Source: Janibacter massiliensis (GTDB lineage Bacteria > Actinomycetota > Actinomycetes > Actinomycetales > Dermatophilaceae). Taken from it: a stretch of 64,000 bases of DNA. Position numbers and translations under genes: made by a program. The stretch spans positions 2,056,751-2,120,750 of the forward strand of contig NZ_LT985196.1 of the NCBI RefSeq assembly GCF_900289115.1, read 5' to 3'. Positions 28,333 to 36,346 of the stretch are shown here, piece by piece. The notes under the pieces were generated by a model. The model was not told the DNA's origin and did no database searches. It saw only the letters and a program-made list of their open reading frames with translations. Positions within the stretch are counted from its first letter, which is position 1. The number at the start of each line of letters is the position of its first letter.

Positions 28333-28370
28333 GTAACACGGCCGAAACACGCGGGTCACGGCGGAGACAC
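28333..28370 (+). promoter_or_regulatory. GlnR operator upstream of glnA
   Basis: Four half-sites in exact 11-base register: GTAAC (28333) N6 GAAAC (28344) N6 GTCAC (28355) N6 GACAC (28366). This is the known actinobacterial GlnR box pattern (GTnAC-N6-GnAAC, doubled), 54 bases before the glnA start. GlnR would activate glnA under nitrogen limitation. Confidence 0.85.
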
Positions 28371-28423
28371 GGCCCGAACGTAAGGTGGACACCGACCACG
28401 ACGACCCACCCCAGGAGGATGGT

Positions 28424-29848
28424 GTGTTCACCGACGCCGCCGAGGTGCTGGCCTACATCAAGGACGAGGATGTCAAGTTCGTCGACATCCGCTTCTGCGA
28501 CCTGCCCGGCATCATGCAGCACTTCAACGTCCCGGCCGAGACGCTCGACGAGGACTTCTTCACCGAGGGCCAGATGTTCGACGGTTCCTCGATCCGCGGC
28601 TTCCAGGCCATCCACGAGTCGGACATGAAGCTCGTGCCGGACCCGAAGAGCGCCTACCTCGACCCGTTCCGGGAAGAGAAGACGCTCATCATGAACTTCT
28701 CGATCGTCGACCCGTTCACCGGGGAGCCCTACTCGCGCGACCCGCGCAACATCGCGGCGAAGGCCGAGGCGTACCTGAAGTCCACCGGGATCGCCGACAC
28801 CGCGTTCTTCGGCGCCGAGGCCGAGTTCTACGCCTTCGACGACGTCCGGTTCGAGACGAAGGCGCAGAGCAGCTACTACCACATCGACTCCATCGAGGCC
28901 GCGTGGAACTCCGGCCGCGAGGAGGAGGGCGGCAACAAGGGGTACAAGACGCGGTTCAAGGGCGGGTACTTCCCCGTGCCGCCGGTGGACCACTTCGCCG
29001 ACATCCGCGACAAGATGTGCCTCAACCTGAACAAGGTCGGAATCACCGTCGAGCGCAGCCACCACGAGGTCGGCACGGCCGGGCAGCAGGAGATCAACTA
29101 CCGGTTCAACACGCTGCTCCAGGCCGGCGACGACGTCATGAAGTTCAAGTACGTCATCAAGAACACGGCGTGGGAGCTGGGCAAGACGGTGACGTTCATG
29201 CCCAAGCCGATCTTCGGTGACAACGGCTCGGGCATGCACACCCACCAGTCGCTGTGGAAGGACGGTGAGCCGCTGTTCTACGACGAGCAGGGCTACGGCG
29301 GCCTGTCGGACATCGCGCGCTGGTACATCGGTGGCCTGCTCAAGCACGCCCCCGCGCTGCTCGCGTTCACCAACCCGACGGCCAACAGCTACCACCGCCT
29401 GGTCCCGGGCTTCGAGGCCCCGATCAACCTCGTGTACTCGGCCCGCAACCGCTCGGCGTGCATCCGCATCCCGATCACGGGCAACAACCCGAAGGCCAAG
29501 CGCGTCGAGTTCCGCATCCCCGACCCGTCGGCCAACCCCTACCTGTGCTTCGCGGCGCAGATGATGGCGGGCATCGACGGCATCAAGAACCGCATCGAGC
29601 CGCCGGAGCCGATCGACAAGGACCTCTACGAGCTGCCCCCCGAGGAGCACGACGCGATCGAGCAGGTCCCGACGACGCTGCCCGAGGTGCTCAAGGCCCT
29701 GGAGGCCGACCACGAGTTCCTGCTCGAGGGCGACGTCTTCACCCAGGACCTCATCGACACGTGGATCGCGTGGAAGCGCGAGAACGAGGTCGCGCCCCTG
29801 CAGCTCCGTCCGCACCCGCACGAGTTCGAGATGTACTTCGACATCTGA
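28424..29848 (+). CDS. glnA: glutamine synthetase type I
   Basis: Makes glutamine from glutamate, ammonia and ATP; central to nitrogen assimilation. The 474-residue sequence has the N-terminal [17 protein letters not shown], the Mg-binding AEAEF-type motif ([11 protein letters not shown]), [14 protein letters not shown] and [17 protein letters not shown]. Tyr402 in LYELPPEE is the adenylylation site, so GlnE control is expected. GTG start with AGGAGG five bases upstream. A GlnR operator precedes the gene and a strong terminator follows. Confidence 0.98.
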   Translation: MFTDAAEVLAYIKDEDVKFVDIRFCDLPGIMQHFNVPAETLDEDFFTEGQMFDGSSIRGFQAIHESDMKLVPDPKSAYLDPFREEKTLIMNFSIVDPFTGEPYSRDPRNIAAKAEAYLKSTGIADTAFFGAEAEFYAFDDVRFETKAQSSYYHIDSIEAAWNSGREEEGGNKGYKTRFKGGYFPVPPVDHFADIRDKMCLNLNKVGITVERSHHEVGTAGQQEINYRFNTLLQAGDDVMKFKYVIKNTAWELGKTVTFMPKPIFGDNGSGMHTHQSLWKDGEPLFYDEQGYGGLSDIARWYIGGLLKHAPALLAFTNPTANSYHRLVPGFEAPINLVYSARNRSACIRIPITGNNPKAKRVEFRIPDPSANPYLCFAAQMMAGIDGIKNRIEPPEPIDKDLYELPPEEHDAIEQVPTTLPEVLKALEADHEFLLEGDVFTQDLIDTWIAWKRENEVAPLQLRPHPHEFEMYFDI

Positions 29849-29859
29849 TCGAGCGGTGA

Positions 29860-29904
29860 ACGCGAGAGGGTCGGTGCCACGGAGTGGCGCCGGCCCTCTC
29901 GCGT
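29860..29904 (+). terminator. terminator of glnA
   Basis: Perfect 11-base arms ACGCGAGAGGG (29860-29870) and CCCTCTCGCGT (29894-29904); the inner part (GCCAC GGA GTGGC) pairs as well, giving a long GC-rich hairpin 11 bases after the glnA stop. It can also stop transcription of the vapBC genes, which run the other way. Confidence 0.8.
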
Positions 29905-29925
29905 GGTCAGCGCCTGACATGTGCA

Positions 29926-30324
29926 TCACCTGCTGAGGGCAGGCCGAACGTCCGTGTGTGCGAAGTCCTCACCCTTGTACAGGAGCGGCTCGTCGGCGGT
30001 GATGGCGGCGGCATAGCTGAAACAATCGCCAAGGTTCAGGCCAGCCGGGTGCCCGCTGCCCCGTCCGAAGTCTCGATAGGCCGCCCGCGCGACGCGGGCT
30101 TCCTCCGCAGCGACGTCCCGCACCCTGACCCCCAGGACGCGCAGGAGCTCGTCGAACCGACGGCGACCGGCCGGGCTGGCTCGCCGGTCGACGACGATCC
30201 CGCACTCGACGTACGTAGCGGCGGAGATGGACAGTGACGTCGCACCGAGGAGGGTCTCCACCAGGAGGTCTGCGTCGGACTCGCCCATGACGATCGCCAC
30301 CAGGGCCGACGTGTCGACGATCAT
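29926..30324 (-). CDS. vapC: VapC-type PIN domain ribonuclease toxin
   Basis: Toxin of 132 residues. The four PIN acidic positions are visible: Asp4 (MIVDTSALVAI), Glu40 (YVECGIV), Asp100 (LNLGDCFSYA) and Asp120 (YKGEDF). It would cut RNA, often tRNA or rRNA, when freed from its antitoxin. Its ATG overlaps the antitoxin stop, as is usual. Confidence 0.93.
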   Translation of the reverse strand: MIVDTSALVAIVMGESDADLLVETLLGATSLSISAATYVECGIVVDRRASPAGRRRFDELLRVLGVRVRDVAAEEARVARAAYRDFGRGSGHPAGLNLGDCFSYAAAITADEPLLYKGEDFAHTDVRPALSR

Positions 30325-30581
30325 CGAGGCAGTCCGTCCGAGTCATACAGGTCGGCCAGATCGGCGTGCGCCCCAGCGAGGTCCTCGGGACCGAACTCGG
30401 CCTGGAGCTGCGCGATGAGGGTGCGCGCCCGGTCGTTGGCGTCGGTGGTACGCACCTGCGTGGCCCCGGCGAGGAACCGCTCGAGAGCCTCCTCCATCAC
30501 CGACACCTGGGTGCGGCCGGTCGCCTCGGCAGCCCGCCGCGCGAGCTCCTGCACCTTGGGATTCTTGATGTTCAGCGCCAT
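30321..30581 (-). CDS. vapB: VapB-type antitoxin
   Basis: An 86-residue partner of VapC in the Rv0623-like family: MALNIKNPKVQELARRAAEATG is a short ribbon-helix-helix DNA-binding segment, followed by an acidic C-terminus (EFGPEDLAGAHADLADLYD) that should wrap the toxin. The ATG at 30581 lies six bases after TATCGT, pointing to a leaderless transcript; the in-frame start at 30596 is less likely. Confidence 0.9.
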   Translation of the reverse strand: MALNIKNPKVQELARRAAEATGRTQVSVMEEALERFLAGATQVRTTDANDRARTLIAQLQAEFGPEDLAGAHADLADLYDSDGLPR

Positions 30582-30589
30582 GCACCCAC

Positions 30590-30607
30590 GATACACCCGT
30601 GATACAC
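30590..30607 (-). promoter_or_regulatory. candidate VapB operator (direct repeats)
   Basis: Two copies of GATACAC (GTGTATC on the coding strand) at 30590-30596 and 30601-30607, eleven bases apart, overlap the predicted -10 of vapB. Eleven-base spacing places both on one face of the helix, as for autoregulation by an RHH antitoxin. Confidence 0.45.
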
Positions 30608-30632
30608 CTCTACACCCTCCTCGTGCCCGTTG

Positions 30633-31307
30633 TCAGGATCGAGCGGAGACGGCCGCTGGCGGGACGGGATTGGTCACCGCGGCGCGCCGGTACCAGTCGA
30701 GGCAGAGCAGGGCGATGAGCACGACGTCGATGTAGTCGCCGCCGTAGTACATGAGCTGCGCACCGGCCTGCGCCTCGCCCGTGGGAACCCCCGCGGGCGG
30801 GTGGGCGTAGATGCGCTTGGCGAGGATCGAGTGGAGCGCGAGGAAGCCGATGAGCACCCCGGCGCGCAACCGATGGCTCGTCGGGTGCGCGACCGGGTCG
30901 ACCTGGAGGATGGCCGCGGTGAAGACCCATCCGGCGAGCAGAACGTGCGCGTGGATGACGAGGTGCCACACGTTCGAGGTGTGCATCCAGCCGTGCAGCG
31001 AAGTCGTGTAGAGCAACCAGAGGCCACCGACGTTGAGCGTCGCCGCCGTCACCGGGTGTGCGATGGTGCGGACGTACGGGCTGGCGAGCACCGCCGAGAG
31101 CGAACGGGCCGCCCGCACGGGCAGCCCGCGCAGCGCGACCGTGACGGGTGCGGACAGGACGAGCAGCAGCGGCCCGGCCATCCCGAGCAGCAGGTGCCCC
31201 CACATGTGGGCGACGAAGTCGTGGGGCGCGGCGGAGCCCAGCGGCCCGACCGCGACCAGGCCGCACACCACCCCGGCGACGCGCACCCGGTGCGCCACAC
31301 CGGCCAT
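30633..31307 (-). CDS. cytochrome c oxidase assembly factor CtaG (caa3) family, 5' end lost by frameshift
   Basis: A membrane protein of the CtaG_Caa3 family (224 residues in this frame), involved in copper delivery to, or assembly of, terminal oxidases. Motifs FVAHMWGHLLLGMAGPLL, LHSILAKRIYAH and MYYGGDYIDVVL, with conserved His residues in helices. The first helix and the expected start lie in another frame (31286-31429). One missing G in the run at 31286-31288 would join the two into one protein of about 265 residues. Either the gene is broken, or it starts at ATG 31307, or the base is a sequencing error. DUF2243 lies directly upstream in the same operon. Confidence 0.75.
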   Translation of the reverse strand: MAGVAHRVRVAGVVCGLVAVGPLGSAAPHDFVAHMWGHLLLGMAGPLLLVLSAPVTVALRGLPVRAARSLSAVLASPYVRTIAHPVTAATLNVGGLWLLYTTSLHGWMHTSNVWHLVIHAHVLLAGWVFTAAILQVDPVAHPTSHRLRAGVLIGFLALHSILAKRIYAHPPAGVPTGEAQAGAQLMYYGGDYIDVVLIALLCLDWYRRAAVTNPVPPAAVSARS

Positions 31308-31429
31308 CGTCGACCCCGCCGGGCGCCCGCCACGACCGCGGCCAGGTAGGCACCGAGCAGGACGAGCAGCGCCCCGCCCAGGACGACCGCGGTCAGCGGG
31401 ATCGACGACCCCGCCGCGTGCTCATGCAC
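31286..31429 (-). pseudogene. N-terminal fragment of the frameshifted CtaG-like gene
   Basis: From a GTG at 31429, overlapping the DUF2243 stop, this frame encodes about 47 residues with one hydrophobic helix (VVLGGALLVLLGAYLAAVV) and then GRRWPVWRT, the usual beginning of CtaG-family proteins. The match then leaves this frame and continues in the frame of 30633-31307. Confidence 0.6.
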
Positions 31430-31940
31430 GGGCCGCCCCGCGACCGCGCGACCCCGACCGCCACAGCCAGGTTCCGACGACGATGAGCGCGATGGCGACG
31501 ATCAACCACACGACGTCATAGACGACGAGGTTGTCGACCGGCTCGTACGGGCCACCACCGGGGGTGGTGATCGGGATCGGTTCGTACCGCAGCTGATGGA
31601 CGCGGAGCAGCTTGTGGTTGATCGTGCCGTCGAACAGCTGGAAACCGCCGGCCCCGATCGCGACCGCGGGCCACCACCGCGGCAGCCGGGGACCCCCGCG
31701 CCGCCGGACGTCGGCGAGGAGGAACAGCCCGGCGACCGCCGTGAACCAGCCGAAGGCGTGGAACAGGCCGTCCGAGACGAGACCCACCCGGGTGGTCGAC
31801 CGGTCGTAGAAGTGGTGCCAGTGGAGCAGCTGGTGGAAGACCGTCTCGTCGACGAAGGCGGCGACCCCGATGCCGAAGAGCACCCCGGACGTCAGCAGGC
31901 GGCGGGCGAGGGCGTCGGAGCGGGCGGGCGGGGCCGTCAT
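31422..31940 (-). CDS. DUF2243 membrane protein
   Basis: A 172-residue protein with four hydrophobic segments and the DUF2243 patterns GVAAFVDETVFHQLLHWHHFYD and GGFQLFDGTINHKLLRVHQ, whose His clusters suggest metal binding. It is often found beside CtaG-like genes, as here, so a role in metal or oxidase assembly is a reasonable guess, not proven. ATG lies seven bases after TACCGT (31948-31953 opposite strand). Confidence 0.88.
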   Translation of the reverse strand: MTAPPARSDALARRLLTSGVLFGIGVAAFVDETVFHQLLHWHHFYDRSTTRVGLVSDGLFHAFGWFTAVAGLFLLADVRRRGGPRLPRWWPAVAIGAGGFQLFDGTINHKLLRVHQLRYEPIPITTPGGGPYEPVDNLVVYDVVWLIVAIALIVVGTWLWRSGSRGRGAARA

Positions 31941-32098
31941 GACGTCGACGGTAGTGAGGCGTGGAGCGGGCCATCACCCTCCGTAGGGTGGGTCGACGGC
32001 GTGGGCGTTCGGCGCACTCGCGGCCCGGCCCGGTTCGCCGGAGACGGTCATCGTCGCCGATGATGGGCGCGCACGCGGCTCGAGACGGAGGGTGGCGG

Positions 32099-33112
32099 AT
32101 GAACCGCAGGGAGATGGTGGGGGCGTTCCTGGCCATCGTCCTTCTCGTTCCCTGCCTGCTCGCGGGTTGTGCCCGCTCGGACGACCCCGGTCCCCGGCCG
32201 GTGCGCGAGACCCAGACCGCCACGCAGAAGCCCGCCCGGTCCGTCTCCCGCGACCGCGCGCCGCGCCGCCAGGCACCACGCCCTCGGTACAACCGTTGGG
32301 CTGGCAACCCGGCGATCAGGCCCGCGATCGAGGCCGCGGTGGACGATGTCGCCTCCATCTACCCTTCGCAGGACCACCGGCTCGCGGAGGCGGCAGAACC
32401 CTCGACACGATCCTTCGGCGAGGGTCCGGTCAAGGTGTACCTCGTCGGCGACTCGATGATGGCCCAGTGGTGGACGCCGCTGTCCACGATCGGGAGCAGG
32501 CACGGATGGCGCCTCTACCCGCGCACGAGGTCCGGCACGGCGTTCGCCTTCCTCCGGGAAGGGACCACGCGCTCGTCGAGGGCGTACTCGGCGAAGGTGC
32601 TCGCGCACGTCAGGCGTGACCGCCCGGACCTCGTGCTCATGTCGACGACCTCCCGGGTGTCGGCCGAGGGCATCCGTGATGCGAACCGCAGGCTGCGGAA
32701 GGCCGGGGCGGGGAAGGTCATCCTCGTCGCCGACACCCCGAAGCCCGATCCCTCCGAGGCCCGCCTCGCCGATGGGGTCCCGGCATGCCTCGCGACCGCG
32801 CGGCGGGAGAAGCTCAACGCCCGCACCTACTGCGGTTTCGGCCGCCGCGGGACGAAGGACTGGGACGGCAGCACCACCCCCGCGATGCGGGAGGCGGTCA
32901 AGGGCACCGACATGGAGCTCGTCTCGATGAACGACCTCATCAACCGCGCCACCGTTCACGGGGGCACGTCGGCGCCCATCATCGACAACACCATCGTGCT
33001 GCGGGACAAGACACACCTGACGAACACCTTCGCCGTTCGCACGGAGAAGTCCCTCGAGGCCCGTCTCCGGCGGGCCGGCGCGTTCGGCATCGACGGCGAC
33101 CGCGCCGGCTGA
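32099..33112 (+). CDS. SGNH-hydrolase-like lipoprotein
   Basis: 337 residues: signal peptide with lipobox LAGC (Cys24), a basic Pro/Gln-rich linker (30-65), then an SGNH domain like that fused to OafA/OatA-type acyltransferases. Catalytic Ser119 lies in LVGDSMMAQWW and the D-x-x-H pair at Asp303/His306 (DKTHLTN). Here the domain stands alone without the membrane acyltransferase. It probably acts on acetylated surface glycans. ATG with GGAGG seven bases upstream. Confidence 0.8.
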   Translation: MNRREMVGAFLAIVLLVPCLLAGCARSDDPGPRPVRETQTATQKPARSVSRDRAPRRQAPRPRYNRWAGNPAIRPAIEAAVDDVASIYPSQDHRLAEAAEPSTRSFGEGPVKVYLVGDSMMAQWWTPLSTIGSRHGWRLYPRTRSGTAFAFLREGTTRSSRAYSAKVLAHVRRDRPDLVLMSTTSRVSAEGIRDANRRLRKAGAGKVILVADTPKPDPSEARLADGVPACLATARREKLNARTYCGFGRRGTKDWDGSTTPAMREAVKGTDMELVSMNDLINRATVHGGTSAPIIDNTIVLRDKTHLTNTFAVRTEKSLEARLRRAGAFGIDGDRAG

Positions 33113-33192
33113 CCGCCTGCCCGGGCTCGAGCACCGGCCCCCGGGCTACGGCCGGAGCGTTGTCGGACCTCGCCGGTAGGCATGTCCTTGTG

Positions 33193-34302
33193 ATGACGAC
33201 CACCCGCGACGCGCACGTCGCAGACGCCTCGGAAGTCGCCGCCGACGCCCGGCTCACCGACGCCACCTTCGCCTCGATCGTCGAGCACACGTTCCGTGAG
33301 GGTGCACGCCTCGTCCCGGCGGCCCCAACGAGCGACCCAGCCGAGGACCCGACGCCGTGGGTCGCCGGTCCGACGGCGGACGACGAGTGGAAGGACTCGC
33401 CGTCGATCGGCGCCAGCGCGTTCCAGCAGCGGTGCCGGCAGGTCGCGCTCCTCACCGCCGAGGACGAGGTGATGCTCGCCAAGCGGATCGAGGCCGGCGT
33501 CCTCGCCCGAGCGGCCCTGGATGAGCCGGTCGAGCGGAAGCGAACCGAGCGACGAGCCCTGGAGCACGTGGTGCGCGAGGGTGACGAGGCGTTCGAGCGC
33601 ATGGTCCTCGCCAACACCCGGCTCGTCGCCAGCCTCGCTGCGAAGTACCTGCTCCGCGCGCACGGGGGCATGACCTTTGACGACCTGCAGCAGGCGGGCA
33701 TGTTCGGCCTGATCCGGGCGGTGCAGAAGTTCGACTACACGGCAGGAACCAAGTTCTCCACGTATGCCACGTGGTGGATCCGGCAGGCGATCGGTCGGGC
33801 CGCGGACGACGAGGGTCGCCTCATCCGCTTCCCGGTCCACGTGCTCGACACGGCTCGAGCCATCGACGCTGCGCGCCGGAACGCGGGGCTCACGTGGGAC
33901 GAGGCAGTGCGGACGCCCGAGGCGCTCGGTGGAGCGAGCGCGCGCGAGGTTGCCACTGCGGCGACGACCCGCCACCGGCATGTCAGCCTCGAGACGCTCG
34001 TGGAGGACCTGGACGTCGAGGACGACGCCGACAACCCGGTCGACCTGCTGGTCTCCCGCCTCGGGGCGGAGACGCTCCTAGCTGCGGCGTTCGAGCATCT
34101 CGAGGGCACCCCCGGTCTTGGCGTCAGGGCCGTCGAGGTGCTCCAGATGCGGTTCGGGATCACGACGGGTGAGCCGATGACGCTCGAGGCCATCGGCCAG
34201 CACTTCGGCGTGACGCGCGAGCGCATCCGTCAGATCGAGAAGAAGGCACGTGAGGTCCTCGTCGAGTGGGCCGAATGCCAAGGGTGGTCCGAGGTCGCGT
34301 GA
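33193..34302 (+). CDS. sigma-70 family RNA polymerase sigma factor (group 2-like)
   Basis: A 369-residue sigma factor. A 75-residue acidic N-terminus is followed by region 1.2 (about 76-105), region 2 (about 137-214: TFDDLQQAGMFGLIRAVQKFD, KFSTYATWWIRQAIGRA) and region 4 with the helix-turn-helix EAIGQHFGVTRERIRQIEKKA. Region 3 (about 215-290) is poorly conserved. No anti-sigma gene is adjacent. It converges with the unrecognised gene at 34412. The start could also be the preceding GTG. Confidence 0.88.
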   Translation: MTTTRDAHVADASEVAADARLTDATFASIVEHTFREGARLVPAAPTSDPAEDPTPWVAGPTADDEWKDSPSIGASAFQQRCRQVALLTAEDEVMLAKRIEAGVLARAALDEPVERKRTERRALEHVVREGDEAFERMVLANTRLVASLAAKYLLRAHGGMTFDDLQQAGMFGLIRAVQKFDYTAGTKFSTYATWWIRQAIGRAADDEGRLIRFPVHVLDTARAIDAARRNAGLTWDEAVRTPEALGGASAREVATAATTRHRHVSLETLVEDLDVEDDADNPVDLLVSRLGAETLLAAAFEHLEGTPGLGVRAVEVLQMRFGITTGEPMTLEAIGQHFGVTRERIRQIEKKAREVLVEWAECQGWSEVA

Positions 34303-34342
34303 ACGAGCGGGCGGCCCAGCCCTCTCGTCGTCGGGCGGAGCC

Positions 34343-34384
34343 GCGCCTCGGACGGGTGTCCTGATCTGTGGGGCAGCGAGGCGC
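34343..34384. terminator. possible terminator between convergent genes
   Basis: GCGCCTCG (34343-34350) and CGAGGCGC (34377-34384) are perfect 8-base arms with a 26-base loop between the sigma factor and the convergent unknown gene. There is no T tract, so this is uncertain. Confidence 0.3.
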
Positions 34385-34411
34385 CGCCGACCCTGCGCTC
34401 GCCGCCGGACC

Positions 34412-36286
34412 TCACGCCAGCGGGGGGCGTTCGTCGTGCGTGCCGACGTGCCACAGCTCGACCTCGCCTCCGGGTAGCACCCAGTAGTGCAGCCGCCGGG
34501 CCGATGCGCTGTTCGTCTGGAGGTTGACGCGCCACATGACGGCGTCGTCCGTGGAGCGACGGACCCCGGGCGCGTTCCCGCCGTCCGCCTCGCGGTACTG
34601 GTGCAACTCCCGCCCGGGCAGATCCTTCGCGCGGTCGGTCACGACCTCGACGACGACATCGGCGACCTTCGCCTGCTTGATGCCCTGCAGTCGCTGGAGC
34701 GCATCGATGAAGTACGGACCGATCCGGAAGTCCGGCAGCGGCAGCGATCCCTGCTCCCCCACGGGCGTCCGCGACGCCCAGGACGTGAGCACGTCGTACC
34801 GGAAACCCTGCTCGGCATCGGCGAACTGGGGGCCGGCCGCTGCGCTCGGAGAGCCCTTGGCCTTGCGAAGCATCGTCCGCTGAGCCTGCAGCTGCTCCTT
34901 CTGCCGTTCCACCTGCACGCTCAGTCGCGATCGTTCAGCCCCAAGAAGCGCGATCTCCGCCGCCAAGGCGGCGTTCTCCTGCCGCAGGGCGGCAACCTGC
35001 GCCTCGAGCGCGGCCGTGGCGGCGTCAGGCCGTGGAGCAGGCACCCCGGGCTGGTCGGCGGGGATCGGAGCCACGGGCGCGGCATCGGCCGCAGGGACGG
35101 ACGACGGGGCGGGGTTCACCGTCTCGGGCGGGGGCGGAACGGCGTCGTCGTACCGCCCTGACCGGTCGAGCAACCGCGGGGTCGGCGCAGGTCGCGCGAG
35201 GGCCGTCGGCACCACGGGCTCGGGGTGCACCACGGCGGGCGCGGCTGGGTTCGGCGGCACGGACGCGTCGGTCTCCGTCGTCGCTGTCTCCACCGCGGGA
35301 GGTGCGTCGACCGGCGCCGGCTCGTCCTCCACCTGCTCGACCGCAAGGAGGCTCGCCTCGTCCGTCGGCGGCATCAGCCACGGCGGGCCACCGGGCAGCA
35401 GGCTGGCCGCGGGCACGGGCTCCTCGTCGTCGTCGACGTCCAGCATCGACAACGACCACCGCGCCCCGGCGGTCGTCACCCGCGCGACGACAACCTCTCC
35501 TCTCGACAACAGCGCACGCAGGTCGTCGAGGTCGTTCCCGGTGATGGCGTCACGCGTGACCGTGACCGCCTGCCGCGGATGGAGGAACAGCTCGGCCTCC
35601 GCTTCTACGACCTCGCCCACCTCCGCGAGGACGACGTCCCCCACGCCGTAGCCGTCGAGCGCATCCCGCGGCGCCAGCACCGCCCTGCGCACGTCGAGCC
35701 AGCCCGTGCGGGAGTCGTGCAAGCCAGCCACCGCCTGGCCTACCCGGAACTGTCGCTCGATGGCGACCGCTTCCACCGCGAGCGCCGGTGCGATGGAGGC
35801 GACGCCCCCGGAACCCAGCTCGATAATCGCCCTCCCCGCGATGATGCCCTTGACGACACCCGTGACCTCACGGCGCCGCGCGGGCGGCCCACCCCCGATG
35901 AGCCCCGCCTGTGCAGCCATCCCCACCGCGTCGTCGATGAGCAGCTCGGTCGCACGTGCGCCCTCAGCCTCGCTGAAGGCGAACCGCAGGGGTGACAGGC
36001 TCGGCCTCGACGCCCACTCCAGCCCGATCGGATAGACCCTGCCGGCGCCGCCGTACACCTGCGTCATGGGTGGCATCGCGGCGGAGAAGGACCACGTGAA
36101 CGGGCCGGTCGGCATGAGGACGACCTCGGCCAGGCCGTCGAGCTCACGTTCGATCATGCTGACGTCGATCCACGGCTCGGTGCGTCCCGAAGAGGTCGTC
36201 ACCACGACGATCGGCTTCTTGCGGTCGACCCCGTTCAGGCGGGCGGCCAGCGCACTCGCCGCGGCGTCGTCCTCGACCCTCTTCAT
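34412..36286 (-). CDS. unrecognised multidomain protein with S1-like folds and coiled coil
   Basis: A 624-residue soluble protein I cannot name. Residues 25-130 form an alpha/beta-looking domain (KKPIVVVTTSSGRTEPWID, TQVYGGAGRVYPIG). Residues 140-285 look like three degenerate S1/OB-type barrels (VTGVVKGIIAGRAIIELG; GDVVLAEVGEVVEAEAE; GEVVVARVTTAGARWSLS). A Pro/Ala/Glu-rich linker (290-420) and a coiled coil (423-475) follow. The C-terminal 140 residues end in a beta-rich stretch (HYWVLPGGEVELWHVGTHD) reminiscent of RelE/ParE folds; this is inference. ATG follows TAGGTT by seven bases (36294-36299 opposite strand), a leaderless layout. Confidence 0.8.
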   Translation of the reverse strand: MKRVEDDAAASALAARLNGVDRKKPIVVVTTSSGRTEPWIDVSMIERELDGLAEVVLMPTGPFTWSFSAAMPPMTQVYGGAGRVYPIGLEWASRPSLSPLRFAFSEAEGARATELLIDDAVGMAAQAGLIGGGPPARRREVTGVVKGIIAGRAIIELGSGGVASIAPALAVEAVAIERQFRVGQAVAGLHDSRTGWLDVRRAVLAPRDALDGYGVGDVVLAEVGEVVEAEAELFLHPRQAVTVTRDAITGNDLDDLRALLSRGEVVVARVTTAGARWSLSMLDVDDDEEPVPAASLLPGGPPWLMPPTDEASLLAVEQVEDEPAPVDAPPAVETATTETDASVPPNPAAPAVVHPEPVVPTALARPAPTPRLLDRSGRYDDAVPPPPETVNPAPSSVPAADAAPVAPIPADQPGVPAPRPDAATAALEAQVAALRQENAALAAEIALLGAERSRLSVQVERQKEQLQAQRTMLRKAKGSPSAAAGPQFADAEQGFRYDVLTSWASRTPVGEQGSLPLPDFRIGPYFIDALQRLQGIKQAKVADVVVEVVTDRAKDLPGRELHQYREADGGNAPGVRRSTDDAVMWRVNLQTNSASARRLHYWVLPGGEVELWHVGTHDERPPLA

Positions 36287-36346
36287 GGGTGCGAACCTAG
36301 CGGTGACCCCCGACAACGAGCGTCCGAGCCCGGCCGGCCGCGCTGC

